A DNA stretch of 64,000 nt from Deltaproteobacteria bacterium (GTDB taxonomy: Bacteria; Desulfobacterota; DSM-4660; Desulfatiglandales; HGW-15): the NCBI GenBank assembly GCA_019310485.1, contig JAFDEF010000005.1:38583-102582 (forward strand), in the 5' to 3' direction. A model generated the notes under the pieces. It had not been told where the DNA came from and did not search any database. It was given only the letters and a program-made list of their open reading frames with translations. The translations under genes were made by a program, and so were the position numbers. Shown piece after piece: positions 44,165 through 54,586 of this stretch (positions are counted from its first letter, which is position 1; each line of letters begins with the position of its first letter).

Positions 44165-44758
44165 TCAGCCCCTTCTCCTTTTCTTAACCGGTGCCTTTTC
44201 TTCCTTTTTGTAGGCATAGGTCTTGCAGTCCAGGACAAAATCAGAGACCCTTAGCTTGTACTTTGGCAAGTACCTCAACCTCACGCTTTGCAGATCCACA
44301 CTTCCAATATATTTTGACTTTTCGAGGTTGGTCATGAAAAGGGCCACGGTTTCATTGTCCATAGCGGTTCCCTGCAGCTTCAAGCTGCCCCCCGACTCCT
44401 TGAGGGAGGTAAGCCACAATTTATCCTTAGGTACAGCCATTGCGATCTCATCCAGGAGATGCACAGGTCCGGTTTTGTTTTTTTCAAGTTCCCTGATAAC
44501 CTTTAGTTTGGTTTTTATCTCCTTGGTCTTTTTTTCCAAAATGTTGATCTTGCGTATCGTGGCCTGATAACTTCTCAGTTTGGCCTGGGTATCCGCTTCT
44601 TCTTTCTTAAGGTCGGCAAGCCGGCCGTTAAACTGTATCATGTAGTAGGCCATCACAAGAACAAGGAAAAGCACGCTCAGCGCGTAAATAGTTACCTGCC
44701 GTCTTATGTTCTCTTTTTTCCGGGCGGCCCTAAAGGGCAGTAAATTGATTCTTATCAT
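44165..44758 (-). CDS. pilN: Type IV pilus assembly protein PilN
   Basis: MIRINLLPFRAARKKEN start; pilMNOPQ order. Confidence 0.9.
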   Translation of the reverse strand: MIRINLLPFRAARKKENIRRQVTIYALSVLFLVLVMAYYMIQFNGRLADLKKEEADTQAKLRSYQATIRKINILEKKTKEIKTKLKVIRELEKNKTGPVHLLDEIAMAVPKDKLWLTSLKESGGSLKLQGTAMDNETVALFMTNLEKSKYIGSVDLQSVRLRYLPKYKLRVSDFVLDCKTYAYKKEEKAPVKKRRRG

Positions 44759-45843
44759 TTGTCGCCAATACTCCTAAGGGCCAGGCCCACTGCAACAGCA
44801 GCCTGGGGAGCCATATAGCTCAGGTATTTTGGATCAAACACCTTCTCGTTTATCTGAAGGTTAACGAAAGGATTCAGTTCTTCCACTGCGATATCGGTTT
44901 CCAGTTCCAGGTACTTTTGAAAGCCAGGAATCCGGCACGAGCCCCCGCTTACGAATATTTTTTCAATATGCTCGTCAGGGTAAGTGGTCGCCAGAAAATC
45001 AAGGGCCCGTTTGATCTCATTTACCCATCCCGAGACAACAGAAGTGAATATCTCCTCCATATCAGCCCTATTCTTGGCCTCAATCTTGGTTCCTCCAAGC
45101 TTCATTTTTTCCGCATCTTCATAGGAGACGTCAAACTTGGACATAATTGCCTCATTTATTTGATACCCCCCATAGGAGGAATCTCTGGTAAAGATTGAAA
45201 CACCCCCTTTTATCGCATTGATGCCCAGCTCCTCTGCTCCGAGGTTTACAAGGGCATAGCAACCTGATATATCTTCCTGGCTACTTTCAAATGCGTTTTG
45301 AAGGGCAAAGGCGTCCACGTCAAGTATTGCAGGGTTGAGGCCGGTAAGCTGAAGAAGGCTTACATAGTCGTCTACGATATCTTTCTTGGCTGCAACGAGC
45401 ATGACATCCATGAGATCTTTTTCCATCTCTTCAGCCTGCTCTTCTCCCCCTTCCCCAGCACGCTCCGACAGGATTTCGTAGTCTAGGTTCACGTCATTAA
45501 TGTCGAAAGGTATGTACTGTTCAGCTTCTTCCTGAATAGAGCTTTCGAGTTCAGACTCTTTTCTTTTCTCAATGCTGATTTTTTTGACGATCACCGAATA
45601 TCCGGATATTGAAGTCACCACATTTTTGTTCTTAACCTTGAGGTTCTTGTAAAGATTCTTAATGGCTGAGGAAACCACCTCCATCTCCTTGATAGAGCCT
45701 TCAACTATAGCATCATGGGGAAGGCCGATTGTTCCAAAGTTCTTGAGAATCATCCCCTTCTTGCTATTATCGATCTCTACAAGCTTGATGGAGTAGGATC
45801 CAATATCAAGCCCGACAAGCTGGTTTTTCTTGGGTACCGCCAT
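44755..45843 (-). CDS. pilM: Type IV pilus assembly protein PilM
   Basis: LVGLDIGSYSIKLVEI; actin-like fold; EEAEQYIPFDINDVNLDYEIL. Confidence 0.93.
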   Translation of the reverse strand: MAVPKKNQLVGLDIGSYSIKLVEIDNSKKGMILKNFGTIGLPHDAIVEGSIKEMEVVSSAIKNLYKNLKVKNKNVVTSISGYSVIVKKISIEKRKESELESSIQEEAEQYIPFDINDVNLDYEILSERAGEGGEEQAEEMEKDLMDVMLVAAKKDIVDDYVSLLQLTGLNPAILDVDAFALQNAFESSQEDISGCYALVNLGAEELGINAIKGGVSIFTRDSSYGGYQINEAIMSKFDVSYEDAEKMKLGGTKIEAKNRADMEEIFTSVVSGWVNEIKRALDFLATTYPDEHIEKIFVSGGSCRIPGFQKYLELETDIAVEELNPFVNLQINEKVFDPKYLSYMAPQAAVAVGLALRSIGDK

Positions 45844-45857
45844 ATAGCTGTCCTTCT

Positions 45858-46058
45858 TTAATCTTCAGGAAAGATTCTGTCTTTGTCTGCAAGGCTGTAG
45901 CCCAACGCCAGGATGATCTTTCTCCTAGTCTCCATGCGACAATTTTTACCCTTCTCAATCCTGTCGATTGTCAAAGGGGAGACGCCAGCTTTCCTAGCCA
46001 GTTCCGCTTTACTCATTAAAAGTTCTTCGCGGATTTCTCTAACAATATTCTGAGCCAA
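45858..46058 (-). CDS. Small XRE-family helix-turn-helix protein
   Basis: EELLMSKAELARKAGVSPLTIDRIEKGKNCRMETRRKIILALG. Confidence 0.85.
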   Translation of the reverse strand: MAQNIVREIREELLMSKAELARKAGVSPLTIDRIEKGKNCRMETRRKIILALGYSLADKDRIFPED

Positions 46059-46421
46059 TTTTTCCTCCAGCCTTCAGGGTTGAAATTATTCGGTTTCTGA
46101 GGATGCTAAAAATATCATATATATATTGCTATTTGTCAAGTATTTTCTTATAAATTAACTAAAATTTGCATAATTTGTCTATATGTAGCCTATAATAAAA
46201 AAAATTCATACCATATGTTGTGTCGAAGGCTTTGCAAGGAACTAGCGAAGAGAATGCTCTTTTCGGAGGCGCGGTGCAGGAAAAAAATCCTTTACAAATC
46301 CATTTGCCGCTACTAGATTCATTCCGGCCCGGCCAGAGGATGGAATCCAGCAGTTTAATCCGGCCTGCGAGGAGAGATCCTGCGCCTCGAGTGCACAAGG
46401 ACGAAGAATCGGGAGGAGCTT

Positions 46422-47039
46422 TTGAGCGCAAAGAAAAGCAGGGGCGCTGTTAAGAAAAAAAGTACGTTTAGGGAATATGCAGAGGCGGCAGTCATTGCGG
46501 TCCTTCTCGCCTTATTTATAAGAACGTTTGTGGTTCAGGCTTTCAAGATACCTTCCGGATCCATGGAGCCCACCCTTCTTGTGGGCGATCATATCCTGGT
46601 GAACAAGTTCATTTATGGCATAAAGCTTCCTGTTGTACGCAAGACAATCATTCCGATCAGCAAACCGTCCAGAGAAGATGTAATAGTTTTTATTTATCCC
46701 GTAGATAAGAGCAAGGATTTTATAAAACGTGTGATCGGGCTACCCGGAGATACTATTGAGATTGTTGGAAGGGACATCCTGATAAATGGGAAGCGGTTCC
46801 CTGACAGACATGCTTATTACTCCGAAAAGAGCTCATCCATGGATAACCCGTGGAGTAGCTACCATTTTGGACCCATCACCGTGCCAAGAGGCCATTTTTT
46901 TGTAATGGGAGACAATCGTGACCACAGCTATGACAGCCGATTCTGGGGGTTTGTGCCCTCCGGTGCTATTGAAGGGAAGGCTTTTCTGATTTACTGGTCG
47001 TGGCCACACTGGAGGAGATTTTTTCACGTCATCAAATAA
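46422..47039 (+). CDS. lepB: Signal peptidase I
   Basis: FKIPSGSMEPTLLVGDHILVNKFIYG, KDFIKRVIGLPGD, GDNRDHSYDSRFWGFV. Confidence 0.95.
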   Translation: MSAKKSRGAVKKKSTFREYAEAAVIAVLLALFIRTFVVQAFKIPSGSMEPTLLVGDHILVNKFIYGIKLPVVRKTIIPISKPSREDVIVFIYPVDKSKDFIKRVIGLPGDTIEIVGRDILINGKRFPDRHAYYSEKSSSMDNPWSSYHFGPITVPRGHFFVMGDNRDHSYDSRFWGFVPSGAIEGKAFLIYWSWPHWRRFFHVIK

Positions 47040-47043
47040 CTGC

Positions 47044-47508
47044 TCAGGGGGCAACATCTCTCTTACTTTTATTGAGATCGCGAGTACGTATCTCGTCAGC
47101 CATCAAAATGGTCTCCAAAACCTCTTTTGGCAGCAATGTCTCACCCAACTTGTTCAAAGGCACAAATTGAGCTTCGGTCACATCAGAGCCGGGGCTAACG
47201 GTACGGGAGGATGCGGATCCCCAGTAGTCGGCTATCACATAATGGAACTGCACCCGTCCCTTGCGATCCAGTACTATCCTGTCCGCAAGCCTAACAAGTC
47301 CACCGATCTTGACCCGTATGCCGAGTTCCTCCCAGAGCTCGCGCCTCAAAGCATCCTCCACCTTTTCTCCGAGTTCCACCACGCCTCCAGGCAGGCTCCA
47401 CTGTCCTTTGCCTGGCTCCTGTTTCCTTTTTGCAAGCAAAACCATGTCTTCGTTAAAAATGACTCCTGCCGTGGCAAGGATTGGACAGTCTGGATATTTC
47501 CTTTTCAT
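47044..47508 (-). CDS. NUDIX hydrolase
   Basis: GGVVELGEKVEDALRRELWEELGI Nudix box. Confidence 0.93.
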   Translation of the reverse strand: MKRKYPDCPILATAGVIFNEDMVLLAKRKQEPGKGQWSLPGGVVELGEKVEDALRRELWEELGIRVKIGGLVRLADRIVLDRKGRVQFHYVIADYWGSASSRTVSPGSDVTEAQFVPLNKLGETLLPKEVLETILMADEIRTRDLNKSKRDVAP

Positions 47509-47617
47509 TTCGCCTCTCTAAAAGTCATCATTGGGGAAAACTGAAGCCGCCCTCTTTATCCGCTTTAAGAATACTTTCCTTATATGAGAGACCCCAAAAA
47601 GTGCAGTAGAGCGAGGT

Positions 47618-48400
47618 TCATTCAGGGTCAAGCAAGTGCCGGTAGTCAGGAAGTGGGCAAGATCTTAGCCTCTCCACTTCTTCCATGCACGTGAGGTCAT
47701 AGCTGATAGGGGTGATTGTGATTTTCCCTTGCTGCAGAGCCCTGGCATCAGGATCAGCAAGGCGTCCGTTGACAGGCATTTCCTCTGCAAGCCAGTAGTA
47801 GACGTTCCCGCGGGGGTCGACCCGCTTCTCAAATCGTTCCCTGAACCGGCTTACGCCCTGCCTTTCTATTGATATGCCTTTTATCTGATCAGCAGGCAGG
47901 GCCGGTATATTCACATTAAGAGCCATTCCGTCTCTTAGGCCGTTTTCTTGCATAAAACTTATTATCTGCCGGCTGAAGCGGGCAGCAAAACGGAAATCAG
48001 GATGCTGCCGTGCATCCAGTGAAATAGCTGCGGATTTTATTCCCAAGAACGCTCCTTCGGTTGCAGCGGAGACAGTGCCTGAGTAAAGCACATTGACTCC
48101 AACGTTCGCACCGGGATTGATTCCCGAGATAATAATATCCGGAGGGGATTCAAGAAGTTCTTGTACGGCGATCTTTACGCAATCAGCAGGCGTGCCCTTA
48201 ACCCCAAACCCGAAAAAGTCTCCATTCTTGTACACAGGCTTGACCCACAGGGGAGAGCTTAGGGTAATGGCATGGCCTACAGCGCTCATTTCAGAATCGG
48301 GTGCAACAACTTGGACCTCGAAGTCGTGTCTCAACTCTTGATAAAGGGCCATCAGTCCCGGCGCGTGAATACCGTCATCGTTTGTCAGGAGAATTTTCAT
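47618..48400 (-). CDS. surE: 5'/3'-nucleotidase SurE
   Basis: MKILLTNDDGIHAPGLMALY, ISGINPGANVGVNVLYSGTVSAATEG. Confidence 0.95.
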   Translation of the reverse strand: MKILLTNDDGIHAPGLMALYQELRHDFEVQVVAPDSEMSAVGHAITLSSPLWVKPVYKNGDFFGFGVKGTPADCVKIAVQELLESPPDIIISGINPGANVGVNVLYSGTVSAATEGAFLGIKSAAISLDARQHPDFRFAARFSRQIISFMQENGLRDGMALNVNIPALPADQIKGISIERQGVSRFRERFEKRVDPRGNVYYWLAEEMPVNGRLADPDARALQQGKITITPISYDLTCMEEVERLRSCPLPDYRHLLDPE

Positions 48401-48635
48401 CCCTTATTCCTCCTGTCCGGTCCCGTCTTCTTGCATAATTTTCTGGGCTACGCATGTGCGTATAGCATTAAAGAGCTAAAGATTGAAGACAAAACTGTAA
48501 CGTCCCCGTTTCAAGCACTTTTGAAAAAAAGAAATTTCTCCCAATACAAAGACTCCGGAAAAATTCCAGGAAGGAGTTTTCGTTGCTTCTCCAGGCGGTT
48601 TCCTGTATACATAGGGTGCACTGGAGAAAGTATTT

Positions 48636-49934
48636 TTGAACGGGCACACACCTGGGCCACCACTTGAGAAAGGTGATATTGCTTTGAAGGACATGGAGAA
48701 AGTTTACCGCAAAGAGCTTGTCACCATGCTAAAGTTTGGTGCCCTTATCAACTCCTCCCTTAATATTGAGCGTATCCTTGAGACTGCCATGAAATGGGCT
48801 GAGGAATTTACCAGAGCAGAAGCAAGTTCTGTCTACCAGCTTGATGAAGAAAAGAAGCTTTTGCTTGTTCGGGTGGCAAGGGGTGAGAAAAAAGAGCCCG
48901 TCAGAAAGATCAAGCTCAAATTGGGCGAGGGGATCGCAGGCTTTGTTGTTAAGACAGGAGAGCCTATGGTGGTTCAGGATGTGCGGAAAGAAAAGCATTT
49001 CAGTGACAAGTTTGACAAGATGACCGGTTTCCAGACCAGATCCATGATTTGCGTCCCCCTTATAATAAGGAATAAGGCGATAGGAGCCCTTCAGGTTCTG
49101 AATAAAAAATCGGGAGAGTCATTTGACCGCTCTGATCTTGAGCTTCTTGTCGGGATGGCTCAACAAATTGCTATAGCCCTGGAAAACGCAAGACTCTATC
49201 AAATAATGAGAAAAAGAGTTAGGTCCACTACGCAGGAGCTGAAAATTACTCAGGAAAAGCTGATTCGTTCCGAGCGCTTGATCGCAATGGGACACTTGGT
49301 CCAGGGGGTCGCCCATGAGATCAGGAATCCGGTGATGACCATAGGGGGCTTTGCGCAAAGGATAAAAAGGGAACTTTCAGACAATAACAAACTAAAGCAG
49401 TACCTGGACATAATTATTGACGAGTCCGGCCGTCTGGAGCACCTCGTCAGACAGGTGCGTCAATTTGCCGAAGTGCAGACAGCCCACCTGAACCCGGAAA
49501 GCCTACAGAGTGTTGTAAGCGAAGTTTTGAGAGACTTCAAGAAAGAGGCAAAAAAGCAGGGGATTAAGCTCAAGTCCAGTATCCCGCGATCTTTACCCCA
49601 AATAAGACTGGATGCCTCCCAAATTGCTATTGCTCTAAGAAATGTTCTGGAAAATGCTGTTGAATCAATGCCAAACGGGGGAACTCTTGCGGTGCGGCTG
49701 AAAAAGAATGACAACTTTATCTCCATGGAAGTAAAGGACACGGGCTATGGCATAGCTCCCGATCAACTGGATTCAATATACGACCCCTTTGTTTCCTCTA
49801 AGACAAGGGGAGCGGGTCTAGGCCTTACCATGGTCCACCAGGTTGTCACGAATCACCATGGCGAGATTAAAATCAACAGCAAATTAGAGAAGGGAACAAC
49901 TGTGATCATAAAATTGCCGATCACAGTGGTTTAG
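48636..49934 (+). CDS. GAF-domain sensor histidine kinase
   Basis: GAF region; LVQGVAHEIRNPVMTIGGF H-box; ENAVESMPNGG, DTGYGIAPDQLDSIYDPFVSSKTRGAGLGL. Confidence 0.92.
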   Translation: MNGHTPGPPLEKGDIALKDMEKVYRKELVTMLKFGALINSSLNIERILETAMKWAEEFTRAEASSVYQLDEEKKLLLVRVARGEKKEPVRKIKLKLGEGIAGFVVKTGEPMVVQDVRKEKHFSDKFDKMTGFQTRSMICVPLIIRNKAIGALQVLNKKSGESFDRSDLELLVGMAQQIAIALENARLYQIMRKRVRSTTQELKITQEKLIRSERLIAMGHLVQGVAHEIRNPVMTIGGFAQRIKRELSDNNKLKQYLDIIIDESGRLEHLVRQVRQFAEVQTAHLNPESLQSVVSEVLRDFKKEAKKQGIKLKSSIPRSLPQIRLDASQIAIALRNVLENAVESMPNGGTLAVRLKKNDNFISMEVKDTGYGIAPDQLDSIYDPFVSSKTRGAGLGLTMVHQVVTNHHGEIKINSKLEKGTTVIIKLPITVV

Positions 49935-49984
49935 TGGTTGAATAGCCAAACATAAAGGAGGGACCCGGTTTCAGGGGAAACATT

Positions 49985-50890
49985 ATGAAAAAAAGAAACA
50001 GGGGGCTGTCCAGGACGGCACTGATTATTATTGTAATTGTAGGAGCGGCTATCTTGGCAGGCTATTTTCTCGGAAGAGAAATACTGCGGGAAGAGTCACG
50101 GAAGATGGTCGCTGCTAAGCCTCAAGAGCACACTGAAAATAGGCCCACGTCCCAAATACCAGAAAAGCTCACACCTGAAAAAGGCAAGCCTTTTGTATCC
50201 GAGGAAATCAAGAAATCAATACCACCCCAGAGTGAAGAAAGGGGTCCTAAGAGCCAGGAGGACTACTGTGCCCAGATTCAAAAGGACATCACCGAGTTTT
50301 TCGACTATCTGGATACCAAGCCCTATATAAAGCACCTGGAAAACGATCAAGATTCTTATTCGCACTTCAAGAGACTGATAAAAGGCCTTTCTTCACGGCC
50401 TCCTGTGCCTGCAGGAGAAGGTGTCGATTCAGCTCTCATTGCAAGGAACGTGTTTCATTTATACAGGGTGTTGGACAAGGGGGATATCAGATTTATCAAA
50501 GCTATTCTCAGAAACGAGCAAGATACCCTTGAAATGAACATGGATCTTTTTTACAAGTGGCTCATGCTTGGCAACAGGTGCCCGGATTCTGAAGGTATCA
50601 GGCCGCCACTGGAAGTATTATATGACTATGCTGGCTTTTTCCTGAACACCATTGGGGGAAGAGCCTACCTGTTCAGGAGGCCTCTCAAACTGAGGCTTCT
50701 TTGCACCTATTACAGTCTTCTGATAATCCACGAGGCTGACAAAAAGGGGAAAAATAGTTACGGGATAGATATATTCCCCATGATAGACCCTCTTGCCAAG
50801 GAAATCACGGTCTATTCCGACCTTCAATTCAGAGAAGAGTACGTGAAAAACCTGGACCAACTGGAAAGGTATTACATCCAAAAAAGATAG
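49985..50890 (+). CDS. Hypothetical single-TM protein downstream of the histidine kinase
   Basis: N-terminal TM segment TALIIIVIVGAAILAGYFLG, then a soluble helical domain. Confidence 0.65.
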   Translation: MKKRNRGLSRTALIIIVIVGAAILAGYFLGREILREESRKMVAAKPQEHTENRPTSQIPEKLTPEKGKPFVSEEIKKSIPPQSEERGPKSQEDYCAQIQKDITEFFDYLDTKPYIKHLENDQDSYSHFKRLIKGLSSRPPVPAGEGVDSALIARNVFHLYRVLDKGDIRFIKAILRNEQDTLEMNMDLFYKWLMLGNRCPDSEGIRPPLEVLYDYAGFFLNTIGGRAYLFRRPLKLRLLCTYYSLLIIHEADKKGKNSYGIDIFPMIDPLAKEITVYSDLQFREEYVKNLDQLERYYIQKR

Positions 50891-51260
50891 ACTCTCTTTG
50901 CTGAAATTGCCGCCATTTGAAAATACATCCCACCTCCGCGGCATAAAGCCCCACCACCGGATACCTGGACCAAAATTTGGAAAATTCTTGAAAACGCAGT
51001 GGTTGTGGAAAATTGTGCTGCCTAGGTGCGGGCATGATGCGGGCTTGGGTTAAATTCATTCACTTTGGTAGAGCAGTATTGTCAAGGTTTATGCTATAAT
51101 ATTTTCGCTGTAGGCAGGATGCTCACGTTTGAGATCAGGGCAAGTAGCATCTCAAATGCGGGAGAAGCGTACTTGTATGTTTAGCTGCTAAGGCAGTTTT
51201 GCTAGGGATTGAGGTGGGGCAAAATGTAATACCGGTTTAGAAAATTGAAGAGGGAGTAGC

Positions 51261-52508
51261 ATGCACCTCGTTGCTATTATGTCAAATCTACGTCTCCAGG
51301 ATGTGCTTGACATCCTGTTTCTCACATTTGTGGCATACCATCTCTACCAGTGGTTCCGGGGCACAAAGGCCTTCAAGGCCCTGGTAGGATTACTGGTACT
51401 GGGCATCATTTTCACAATAGCACGCACATGGGGGCTGTTTTTGACCACTTGGGTATTCCAGATACTTTGGCAGGTACTTGTTCTGCTTCTCATTATCCTT
51501 TTTCAATCAGAGATTCGTCAGGCATTGGAAAGGGTGAATCCCCTCCAGGCGCTGGGTCTTCGCAAAAGAAGGACTCCCGGAAAATGGGTCAACGAACTTT
51601 CTGATGCAGTATTCCAGATGGCAAGAGAAAGGATTGGAGCCCTGATAATCATCGAAAGAGAGGATAGAGTGGAGGAGTTGATCACTGGTGGGCAAGAGCT
51701 GGAAGGGACTCCGAATGCTGAACTGGTATTGAGCATTTTTCAAAAGCACTCACCCCTTCATGACGGGGCCATTGTAATAAGGGACGGCAGGGTTACTCAC
51801 GTGGCCTGTTATCTTCCCCTCAGCTCTGATGGCGGACTACCATCTGAGTGGGGAACCCGGCACAGGGCCGCATTAGGTCTCAGCGAGCGTTGTGATGCTC
51901 TGGTCATAGTCGTTTCCGAAGAACGTGGTGAAGTATCACTGGTCGTAGAAAGCAAGGTTGAGCATCCCGCGGCAGCCGAAGAGCTTTCAAGAAGGGTTCT
52001 GGAAACATTCCGCATGCTTGCCCCATCAAAGCTCACAATTCGGGAGAAAATTCAGTCTGGGATCTTAAACCAGTGGCGAGTAAAGGCAGGGGCGTTTGTC
52101 CTGGTCATGGTATTTTGGTTACTCCTGGCAGGGCAGCAAGATTTTGAAGTGGCTTTCAGTGTTCCGCTACAGCTAAAGAACGTACCTCAAAAGATGGAAA
52201 TTCTTGACCCACACGACCCTCGTATAATGCTCAGGGTACGAGGACTTCGAAAAGACGCCAGCACATTGAGCGACAAGAACGTGCGCGCGGTGCTGGATCT
52301 GTCGGCTGCAAGTTTCGGCAGGAGAACGTTTACCATAACCGCAAACCAGATTTTGCTTCCCAGTGAAGGGGTTCGCATTATGAGTATTGAGCCGCATGAA
52401 ATAAGATTCAAATTTAGAGTAAAGCCCTCCCCAATTACAGGGAACAAAGGAATCAAGGCAGCGCCACCAGGAAGTGCTCCCGGAAGTCCTCGGGACTTGC
52501 TACGCTAG
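51261..52508 (+). CDS. cdaA: Diadenylate cyclase CdaA (DAC domain) fused to a C-terminal YbbR/CdaR-like domain
   Basis: N-terminal TMs, SPLHDGAIVIRDG (DGA), GTRHRAALG (RHR); after ~265 aa a further TM and YbbR-like VPLQLKNVPQKMEI...IMLRVRGLRKDASTL. Confidence 0.9.
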   Translation: MHLVAIMSNLRLQDVLDILFLTFVAYHLYQWFRGTKAFKALVGLLVLGIIFTIARTWGLFLTTWVFQILWQVLVLLLIILFQSEIRQALERVNPLQALGLRKRRTPGKWVNELSDAVFQMARERIGALIIIEREDRVEELITGGQELEGTPNAELVLSIFQKHSPLHDGAIVIRDGRVTHVACYLPLSSDGGLPSEWGTRHRAALGLSERCDALVIVVSEERGEVSLVVESKVEHPAAAEELSRRVLETFRMLAPSKLTIREKIQSGILNQWRVKAGAFVLVMVFWLLLAGQQDFEVAFSVPLQLKNVPQKMEILDPHDPRIMLRVRGLRKDASTLSDKNVRAVLDLSAASFGRRTFTITANQILLPSEGVRIMSIEPHEIRFKFRVKPSPITGNKGIKAAPPGSAPGSPRDLLR

Positions 52509-52778
52509 TTTCTCCAGAACTTCTGGGCGCGGGAAGCCATCAAGGACAAAGGGTTCCCTTAACCCATCAATACCTCCTTGCCCTGGCAGCCAGAGCAAGC
52601 GGTTTTTGCTGCCCTTGTTAATAGTTTGACAGGGCGCAAGAAAATATTATATGAATGCTTTTCGTAATTGCGCAGGTATTTAGGTTAAAAACTGAAGGCA
52701 GCGTTCAGTCCGTCCACCTGAGTAGTTGCTACTTTTCGCTACAAGATAATATGGTTTGTTGATAAGGGGTTTTTTGAT

Positions 52779-53885
52779 ATGGGTAAGATCAGGATCGCTA
52801 TTGCGGGAATTGGAAACTGTGCCAGCGCGCTTGTTCAGGGTATCGAATACTACAAGAGCAGGAACAGTAATAATGCCATTGGATTCATGCACTGGAACCT
52901 GGGTGGGTATGAGCCTGGAGATGTTGAAGTCGTCACAGCTTTTGATATTGATAAAAGGAAAGTAGGAAAGGATCTGGCTGAGGCTATTTTTCAGCCCCCC
53001 AATTGTACAAGGGATATCTGCCCGGATGTGCCCAAAAAGGGTGTAATAGTAAAAATGGGCAGGATACTTGACAGCTTTGCCGAGCACATGAGGAACTATG
53101 ATGAAAAATATACCTTCTTGCCTTCTCCTGAACCGGAGGCAAGGGAAGAAGACATTGTAGGGGCACTGAAGGAATCAGGGGCCGAAATTCTTCTCAATTA
53201 CCTGCCTGTTGGCTCTGAGGATGCGGTAAGATTTTATGCGGAGTGTGCCTTAAAGGCGGGAGTTGGTTTTATTAACAACATGCCTGTGTTTATAGCAAGT
53301 GATCCCTACTGGGCGAGCCGTTTTCAAGAAGCGAACCTGCCGATAATAGGAGATGACGTAAAGTCACAGCTGGGTGCCACCATTGTGCACAGGGTACTGA
53401 CCAACCTTTTCAAGAATAGGGGGGTCGAGCTGGTCCGGACATACCAGCTAAATACGGGAGGAAACACGGATTTCTTGAATATGCTTGATAGAAATCGTCT
53501 GCGCTCAAAAAAGAAATCCAAGACCCAATCCGTGCAGTCACAACTGGGGGATCACCCGCTGGAGAACGAAAACATTCATATTGGGCCAAGCGACTGGGTG
53601 GCGTGGCAGAAAGATAACAAGATCTGCTTTATTCGCATGGAAGGAAAACTTTTCGGTGACATACCCATGGACCTGGAACTGCGGCTCTCAGTGGAAGACT
53701 CACCCAATTCAGGGGGTGTTGTTATAGATGCGATCAGGTGTTGTAAGCTTGCCCTTGACAGAGGAAAAGGAGGAGTGCTTTATTCTCCATCTGCCTATTT
53801 CATGAAACACCCGCCAAGGCAGTTTACAGATGATGAGGCACGCAGGATGATGGAGGAGTTCATTGCAGGGAAAAGGGACGATTGA
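52779..53885 (+). CDS. Inositol-3-phosphate synthase
   Basis: IAIAGIGNCASALVQGIEYY, GDDVKSQLGATIVHRVL, LNTGGNTDFLNM. Confidence 0.92.
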   Translation: MGKIRIAIAGIGNCASALVQGIEYYKSRNSNNAIGFMHWNLGGYEPGDVEVVTAFDIDKRKVGKDLAEAIFQPPNCTRDICPDVPKKGVIVKMGRILDSFAEHMRNYDEKYTFLPSPEPEAREEDIVGALKESGAEILLNYLPVGSEDAVRFYAECALKAGVGFINNMPVFIASDPYWASRFQEANLPIIGDDVKSQLGATIVHRVLTNLFKNRGVELVRTYQLNTGGNTDFLNMLDRNRLRSKKKSKTQSVQSQLGDHPLENENIHIGPSDWVAWQKDNKICFIRMEGKLFGDIPMDLELRLSVEDSPNSGGVVIDAIRCCKLALDRGKGGVLYSPSAYFMKHPPRQFTDDEARRMMEEFIAGKRDD

Positions 53886-53988
53886 GGTGTTTAAATAGTA
53901 TGTATCTTTCCGGTAGCTCAATTCAATAACTTTGATGCCAGGAACTCAACTCCCCCCACCAGGAAAAACGTTGAGCAGGAGGGATATT

Positions 53989-54507
53989 ATGCGCGAAAGA
54001 ATTGAAATCTTTGAAGGTGACATTACCAAGCAGCAGGTGGACGCAATAGTAAATGCGGCCAACACCTCCCTTCTGGGAGGAGGAGGCGTGGATGGTGCTA
54101 TCCACCGGGCTGCAGGACCTGAGCTGCTTGAGGAAACAAGAAAGATCGGAGGGTGCCCCACCGGTGAGGCAAGAGTGAGCAAAGGATATCGCCTCCCTGC
54201 CAAATGGGTGATCCATACTGTAGGGCCGGTGTGGGCTGGTGGGAACAGAAACGAGGATCAATTGCTTGCAAGTTGCTACAGGAATTCTTTGAAAGCTGGG
54301 ACGGAGCTGGGTGCAAAGACCATTGCCTTCCCTTCCATAAGTACCGGCGCTTACGGGTTTCCCCTGGAAAGGGCCACAGAGATAGCGCTCAGGGAGACCA
54401 AGAACTTCCTGGAGGCGGACAAGAGCTTGGAAAAAGTAATATTCGTTTGCTTTGGCCAAAAGGTGTTCAACACCTATAAAGAGGTTGCAAAACGCATTTT
54501 TGGCTAA
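53989..54507 (+). CDS. Macrodomain protein (O-acetyl-ADP-ribose deacetylase family)
   Basis: [63 protein letters not shown] before ATG 53989. Confidence 0.93.
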   Translation: MRERIEIFEGDITKQQVDAIVNAANTSLLGGGGVDGAIHRAAGPELLEETRKIGGCPTGEARVSKGYRLPAKWVIHTVGPVWAGGNRNEDQLLASCYRNSLKAGTELGAKTIAFPSISTGAYGFPLERATEIALRETKNFLEADKSLEKVIFVCFGQKVFNTYKEVAKRIFG

Positions 54508-54586
54508 TAACTTGGCCTTGGCCTGAACAACGTACGGACGATAAATTTTGGTTCTTGGGGGCCTGTTTCGTCCTCCACTTAGCTCT

